Positions 8,409 to 10,831 of a stretch of DNA of 10,831 bases are shown in pieces. Position numbers and translations under genes: made by a program. The notes beneath the pieces were generated by a model, which ran no database searches, was not told the DNA's origin, and saw nothing but the letters and a program-made list of their open reading frames with translations. Each line of letters starts with the position of its first letter. The first letter of the stretch is position 1. The stretch is from Ruminococcaceae bacterium UBA2806 (GTDB lineage: Bacteria > Bacillota > Clostridia > Oscillospirales > Acutalibacteraceae): the NCBI GenBank assembly GCA_002351795.1, contig DEHG01000052.1:1-10831 (forward strand), in the 5' to 3' direction.

Positions 8409-9170
8409 TTAACTGTGTGCTATCAGATATTCTGCAAGCTCCATATAAGCTGCGCTGCCCTTGCTGCTTTTGTCAAAGTACATTATAGGCATACCAAAGC
8501 TCGGTGCTTCCGAAAGCCTTACCCCCCTCGGTATCACCACAGGAAATACCTTTCTCGGGAAGAATTTCTTTACCTCCTGCACAACCTGCTGAGTAAGATT
8601 AAGTCTTCCGTCATACATTGTCAGGAGAACGCCCTCAACATCAAGATAACTGTTGAATCTTCTCTTAACTATCCTTACGCTGTTCATAAGCTGTGAAAGA
8701 CCCTCAAGCGCATAGTATTCGGGCTGTATCGGCACAAGTATCGTATTGGCAGCGCAAAGAGCATTTGTTGTTATCAGTCCGAGAGACGGAGGGCAGTCAA
8801 TGAAGATAAAGTCATAATCCGCCTTTACCAGTGCAAGAGAGTTTTTCAGTCTTGATTCTCTTTTTTCGATATCTGCAAGCTGGATATCCGCAGCTGCAAG
8901 CTCAATACTTGACGGAATTATATCAAGATTTTCGTATTCAGTTTTAAGTATTGCCTCTTTTGCCTTAACGCCCTCGATAAGTATATCATATGATGAAAAT
9001 TTGATCTGTCTCTTATCAATGCCTACTCCGCTTGTTGCATTGCCCTGCGGGTCAACATCTACCAGCAGACATTTCTTACCTTTCTTTCCTATACCGGCGC
9101 TTACATTAACGGCTGTTGTTGTTTTACCGACGCCGCCCTTCTGATTTGTTACTGCTATAATTTTTCCCAT
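8409..9170 (-). CDS. parA: Chromosome partitioning ATPase ParA (Soj)
   Basis: Deviant Walker A ATPase that dimerises on ATP, binds nucleoid DNA non-specifically and is released by ParB. In Bacillus it also modulates DnaA. It shows KGGVGKTT (11-18, with the signature lysine K11), the switch region DVDPQGNAT (38-46), IDCPPSLG (124-131) and the Soj-specific RGVRLSEAPSFG (215-226). Its 253 residues match the family's usual length. AGGAGG (plus-strand complement at 9179-9184) lies eight bases before the ATG. It is the first gene after the promoter and the parS-like pair, followed by parB, the DUF2262-like gene and serS. Confidence 0.97.
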   Translation of the reverse strand: MGKIIAVTNQKGGVGKTTTAVNVSAGIGKKGKKCLLVDVDPQGNATSGVGIDKRQIKFSSYDILIEGVKAKEAILKTEYENLDIIPSSIELAAADIQLADIEKRESRLKNSLALVKADYDFIFIDCPPSLGLITTNALCAANTILVPIQPEYYALEGLSQLMNSVRIVKRRFNSYLDVEGVLLTMYDGRLNLTQQVVQEVKKFFPRKVFPVVIPRGVRLSEAPSFGMPIMYFDKSSKGSAAYMELAEYLIAHS

Positions 9171-9218
9171 TCATTATTCCTCCTGTCTGAGGTTTTTCTT
9201 ATCCCTTTCGGACAAAAT

Positions 9219-9234
9219 TGTTTCATGTGAAACA
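9219..9234. promoter_or_regulatory. parS-like ParB loading site, proximal copy
   Basis: TGTTTCATGTGAAACA matches the conserved bacterial parS palindrome (TGTTTCACGTGAAACA) in 15 of 16 positions. It sits in the predicted parA leader, 48 bp before the ATG. Expected roles are ParB nucleation and, because it lies downstream of the promoter, possible roadblock-type autoregulation. Confidence 0.9.
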
Positions 9235-9258
9235 TTTTTCAAAGTCTCTGCAAAACAT

Positions 9259-9274
9259 TGTTTCATATGAAACA
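9259..9274. promoter_or_regulatory. parS-like ParB loading site, distal copy
   Basis: TGTTTCATATGAAACA is a perfect palindrome that differs from the parS consensus in the central CG pair only (14 of 16). It lies exactly 40 bp from the other site, about four helical turns, so both should face the same side of the DNA. It falls just inside the predicted parA transcript start. Confidence 0.85.
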
Positions 9275-9291
9275 ATCCGTATCCGAATACT

Positions 9292-9320
9292 ATTATAGCA
9301 AATTTATAATGATATTTAAA
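9292..9320 (-). promoter_or_regulatory. Promoter of the parA-parB-serS operon
   Basis: On the minus strand, TTTAAA (complement of 9315-9320) is followed by a 17-bp spacer and a perfect TATAAT (9292-9297), preceded by TGC (extended -10). Upstream, at about 9331-9350, lies a run of A-tracts that could act as an UP element. Transcription should start near 9285, giving a leader of about 115 nt that contains both parS-like sites. Confidence 0.75.
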
Positions 9321-9450
9321 TAGTCTGCAATAATTTTTTTTATTTTTTTAAATCAAGATAAGTTTTTCATCGTTATGATTTATAGAAGTATCATCTTCAA
9401 AGAATGAAGGTATAAATATTAAAAGTAAAAATAAATTAACTGAAAGACTA
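9321..9450. other. AT-rich spacer between noc terminator and parA promoter
   Basis: This stretch has no plausible gene. Its only notable content is the A/T-tract at about 9331-9351, which reads as A-tracts in front of the parA promoter. The rest is AT-rich with no strong dyads, promoters or ribosome binding sites that I can see. Confidence 0.6.
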
Positions 9451-9494
9451 AAATCAATGACCGGATCGCAGATTTACGACCCGGTCATTGATTT
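9451..9494 (-). terminator. Hairpin terminator downstream of noc
   Basis: A perfect 14-bp stem (9451-9464 with 9481-9494, core CAATGACCGG) encloses a 16-base loop, 30 bp after the noc stop on the minus strand. The following T-tract is weak (TTTTAGTCTTT), so termination may be partial or the hairpin may mainly protect the noc mRNA 3' end. Confidence 0.7.
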
Positions 9495-9524
9495 ATGTTT
9501 TGGAATTTGGATTTCTCTTATACT

Positions 9525-10352
9525 CTATGCTGTTTTTTCCTCGCTGACATTACGGCTTTTAGGGATCCTTATTGTGTATTCGATAAAATTGTCGGTTTCC
9601 TTGCTGCATGAATATGCCTCGATCCCTATTGCCCTTATCGTATCAGCAGCTTTTTTGATCGTATTTTCAAGTATCTTGATATCCTTTATTATAAGAGTGG
9701 TTTTTTGATTTTTGGCTGTATCATCTTTGGTTTCACCCAGAACAGAGTCTATGTAGTTTCCTGTCTGGGTCACATTCAGACCTTTTGAAATTATTTCGCT
9801 GAGTACCATCTTTCTTTTGATAACATCGTCAATTCTCAACAGTGCTTTTGCATGTCTTTCAGTAAGCTTATATTTTATCATTACATCCTTTTCCTCATCT
9901 GTAAACTCCAGCATTTTTATAATATTTGTAACATCCGCCTGTCTGATGCCCAGTCGTCTTGAAACGTCAAAACGTGAAAGGTTGTACGTCTTCATAAGTT
10001 TTTCAATACCCTCAGCAAGCTCAAAGCAGTTCATGTCGCTTCTCTGAATATTCTCTGCAAGAGAATACTGATCCGCCTGCTTATCGCTGCAATTTACAAC
10101 AATACACGGTACTTTTCTGCTGCCGCACATTGCTGCTGCCCTTAACCGTCTTTCTCCTGCAACAAGCTCATATTCGCCGGTGTTCAGCTTTCTGACTGTA
10201 ATCGGCTGAAGAATACCGTTTACTCTGATACTCTGCGCCAGATCTTTCATTTCACTCGGCGAAAAGATCTTTCTTGACTGCATACGGCAGGATTTGATTC
10301 TGATGATCGGGATATCATGTATCTTCTTATCATTTCCGATATTGAACAGCAC
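9525..10352 (-). CDS. noc: Nucleoid occlusion protein Noc, ParB paralogue
   Basis: ParB/Noc family protein; in Bacillus, Noc binds its own sites, spreads with CTP and blocks cell division over the nucleoid. Family assignment rests on GERRLRA, LTERHAKAL, GLNVTQT and the ending EYTIRIPK, which are Noc-like rather than Spo0J-like. I place the start at GTG 10350-10352. The ribosome binding site AAGGGAG (complement of 10361-10367) then has an eight-base spacer, whereas the upstream GTG at 10359-10361 directly overlaps that site. This gives 275 residues. The N-terminus MLFNIGNDKK is much shorter than the Bacillus amphipathic membrane helix. The usual NRxQPR motif is degenerate here (CRMQSR). It has its own promoter and terminator and precedes parA, as in many Bacillota. 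Confidence 0.9.
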   Translation of the reverse strand: MLFNIGNDKKIHDIPIIRIKSCRMQSRKIFSPSEMKDLAQSIRVNGILQPITVRKLNTGEYELVAGERRLRAAAMCGSRKVPCIVVNCSDKQADQYSLAENIQRSDMNCFELAEGIEKLMKTYNLSRFDVSRRLGIRQADVTNIIKMLEFTDEEKDVMIKYKLTERHAKALLRIDDVIKRKMVLSEIISKGLNVTQTGNYIDSVLGETKDDTAKNQKTTLIIKDIKILENTIKKAADTIRAIGIEAYSCSKETDNFIEYTIRIPKSRNVSEEKTA

Positions 10353-10370
10353 AGCCGTCACTCCCTTCGT

Positions 10371-10406
10371 ACAATTATTATATCACCCTCTGTTTATAAT
10401 AATTGT
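10371..10406 (-). promoter_or_regulatory. noc promoter embedded in a perfect inverted repeat (operator candidate)
   Basis: ACAATTATTATA (10371-10382) and its exact complement TATAATAATTGT (10395-10406) are separated by 12 bases. On the minus strand the arm nearer noc contains a perfect TATAAT (10377-10382) preceded by TGA, an extended -10. No good -35 is visible; the other arm occupies that area. Transcription would begin near 10370, leaving a leader of about 18 nt. A dimeric regulator bound to both arms would cover the promoter. Confidence 0.65.
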
Positions 10407-10459
10407 CTAAGCCTGTCAGCAGAATGTATTTTTGTATACATATTATTTTGTGACTGATT

Positions 10460-10492
10460 CATTCAGGTTTTCAACATAGTTTCACCTGAATG
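10460..10492. repeat. Inverted repeat CATTCAGGT/ACCTGAATG with a third copy nearby
   Basis: CATTCAGGT (10460-10468) is the exact complement of ACCTGAATG (10484-10492), with a 15-base spacer that contains a TTTTCAACA motif. ACCTGAAT recurs directly at 10580-10587. The arrangement resembles a protein-binding dyad rather than a terminator, since no T-run follows. Confidence 0.6.
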
Positions 10493-10540
10493 TTAAAAGT
10501 TTGGTTGTCATATTCAAAATAAAAAAAATTATAAAAATAT

Positions 10541-10571
10541 GTGTATTTATCGGACTTTTTAATAAACACAC
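10541..10571. repeat. Imperfect inverted repeat in the AT-rich region
   Basis: GTGTATTTAT (10541-10550) pairs with ATAAACACAC (10562-10571) with one mismatch across an 11-base loop. It is next to the most AT-rich stretch. It could be a hairpin or a binding dyad; nothing else identifies it. Confidence 0.4.
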
Positions 10572-10619
10572 CTGCTTAAACCTGAATAATAAAAATCAAG
10601 TTTTCAACATCACAGAATT

Positions 10620-10638
10620 AAAAAGTTGAAAACTTTTT
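10620..10638. repeat. Short perfect hairpin AAAAAGTT/AACTTTTT
   Basis: Eight-base perfect arms (10620-10627 and 10631-10638) flank a three-base GAA spacer. One side includes the inverted TTTTCAAC motif. It is very AT-rich, so it is weak as an RNA terminator and more likely a DNA dyad. Confidence 0.45.
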
Positions 10639-10762
10639 CGTTTTTTCAACCATTTCTGAATCCGTGAAATTCGATTTTAAATATGCATTTATATCGCATC
10701 AGAATGACGTTTATTTGAACAAAATTATCACCCAATAGGTGCAATTTGTATTAGCATCCCGT

Positions 10763-10799
10763 AAAAAATCTTTGCTGCCTTGCGGCAGCAGTCAGATTT
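10763..10799 (-). terminator. Intrinsic terminator of a minus-strand gene beyond the right edge
   Basis: Read on the minus strand, an outer stem AAATCT/AGATTT and an inner stem TGCTGCC/GGCAGCA close on a GCAA loop (GNRA type) and run straight into six T residues. The T-run exists only on the minus strand, so it serves a gene coming from the right and not anything in the plus direction. It separates that gene from the noc promoter. Confidence 0.85.
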
Positions 10800-10810
10800 A
10801 ATGATGACCG

Positions 10811-10831
10811 TTACAAGGGGACGCCCTCTTT
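10811..10831 (-). CDS. Possible last codons of a truncated minus-strand gene
   Basis: Just before the terminator, one minus-strand frame reads KEGVPL and then a TAA stop (10811-10813), 11 bp ahead of the hairpin stem, which is a normal distance for a gene end. Six codons cannot identify a protein. Gene order in many Bacillota would put rsmG before noc, and RsmG proteins commonly end in Pro-Leu, but this is only suggestive. A second frame stays open past the hairpin and cannot be excluded. Confidence 0.3.
   Translation of the reverse strand, partial: KEGVPL

Larger units (their letters stand above)
10407..10762. other. AT-rich non-coding region with repeated motifs, possible origin-associated DNA
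   Basis: No convincing gene lies here. It holds TTTTCAAC four times (10468, 10601 and 10643 on plus; 10625-10632 on minus), two of them as TTTTCAACA, which matches seven of nine positions of the DnaA box TTATCCACA. It also has three ACCTGAAT copies, an A/T-rich tract at about 10517-10550, and several dyads. Given noc, parA, parB and parS beside it, a DnaA-binding or origin-associated role is possible, but no exact DnaA box is present. Confidence 0.35.

Noticed and set aside
9457..9708. Plus-strand open frame with a hydrophobic, membrane-like translation
   Set aside because: It begins inside the noc terminator stem and overlaps the conserved 3' end of noc. It has no ribosome binding site, and its hydrophobic look is an antisense effect.
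10479..10494. Degenerate parS-like match (GTTTCACCTGAA) upstream of noc
   Set aside because: Only 11 of 16 positions match and one half-site is destroyed. It is better explained by the ACCTGAAT dyad.
10663..10669. CGTGAAA parS half-site
   Set aside because: A single 7-base half-site without its partner is expected by chance.
10729..10741. CACC/GGTG mini-dyad at the right of the non-coding region
   Set aside because: Four-base arms are too short to mean anything without conservation data.

Overview
The window looks like an origin-proximal chromosome segment of a low-to-moderate GC Clostridia-type Bacillota, probably Ruminococcus-like. The reasons are the minus-strand order noc, parA, parB, a small conserved-domain gene, serS; strong AGGAG-type ribosome binding sites; extended -10 promoters; and two parS-like palindromes. 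The genus is inference. There are no rRNA or tRNA genes, transposases or CRISPR arrays that I can see.

Left half (plus strand, about 63-5265): one promoter appears to drive three closely spaced genes. They encode an atypical HSP90-family ATPase with N, middle and C-terminal dimerisation signatures, a 366-residue helical-repeat protein, and a 707-residue paralogue of it that carries an extra C-terminal helical domain. The operon ends at a strong hairpin that also serves the opposing operon. An HSP90 ATPase encoded with two dedicated TPR-like solenoid proteins is the most unusual module here. The solenoid proteins could be co-chaperones, adaptors or clients, but no function can be proved from sequence.

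Middle (minus strand, 5327-9297): an extended -10 promoter with an upstream A-tract is followed by a leader of about 115 nt holding two parS-like 16-mers exactly 40 bp apart. Then come parA (soj), parB (spo0J), a gene with a DUF2262-like C-terminal domain, and serS. Short gaps and no internal terminators suggest one transcription unit joining chromosome segregation to seryl-tRNA synthesis.

Right (minus strand, 9451-10831): noc, a ParB paralogue, has its own promoter embedded in a perfect 12-bp inverted repeat and its own terminator. Beyond it lies about 350 bp of AT-rich non-coding DNA (10407-10762) with repeated TTTTCAAC and ACCTGAAT motifs, possibly a DnaA-binding or origin-associated region. 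The far edge carries a terminator and perhaps the last codons of another minus-strand gene; known gene order would predict rsmG or a neighbour, but this is unproven.
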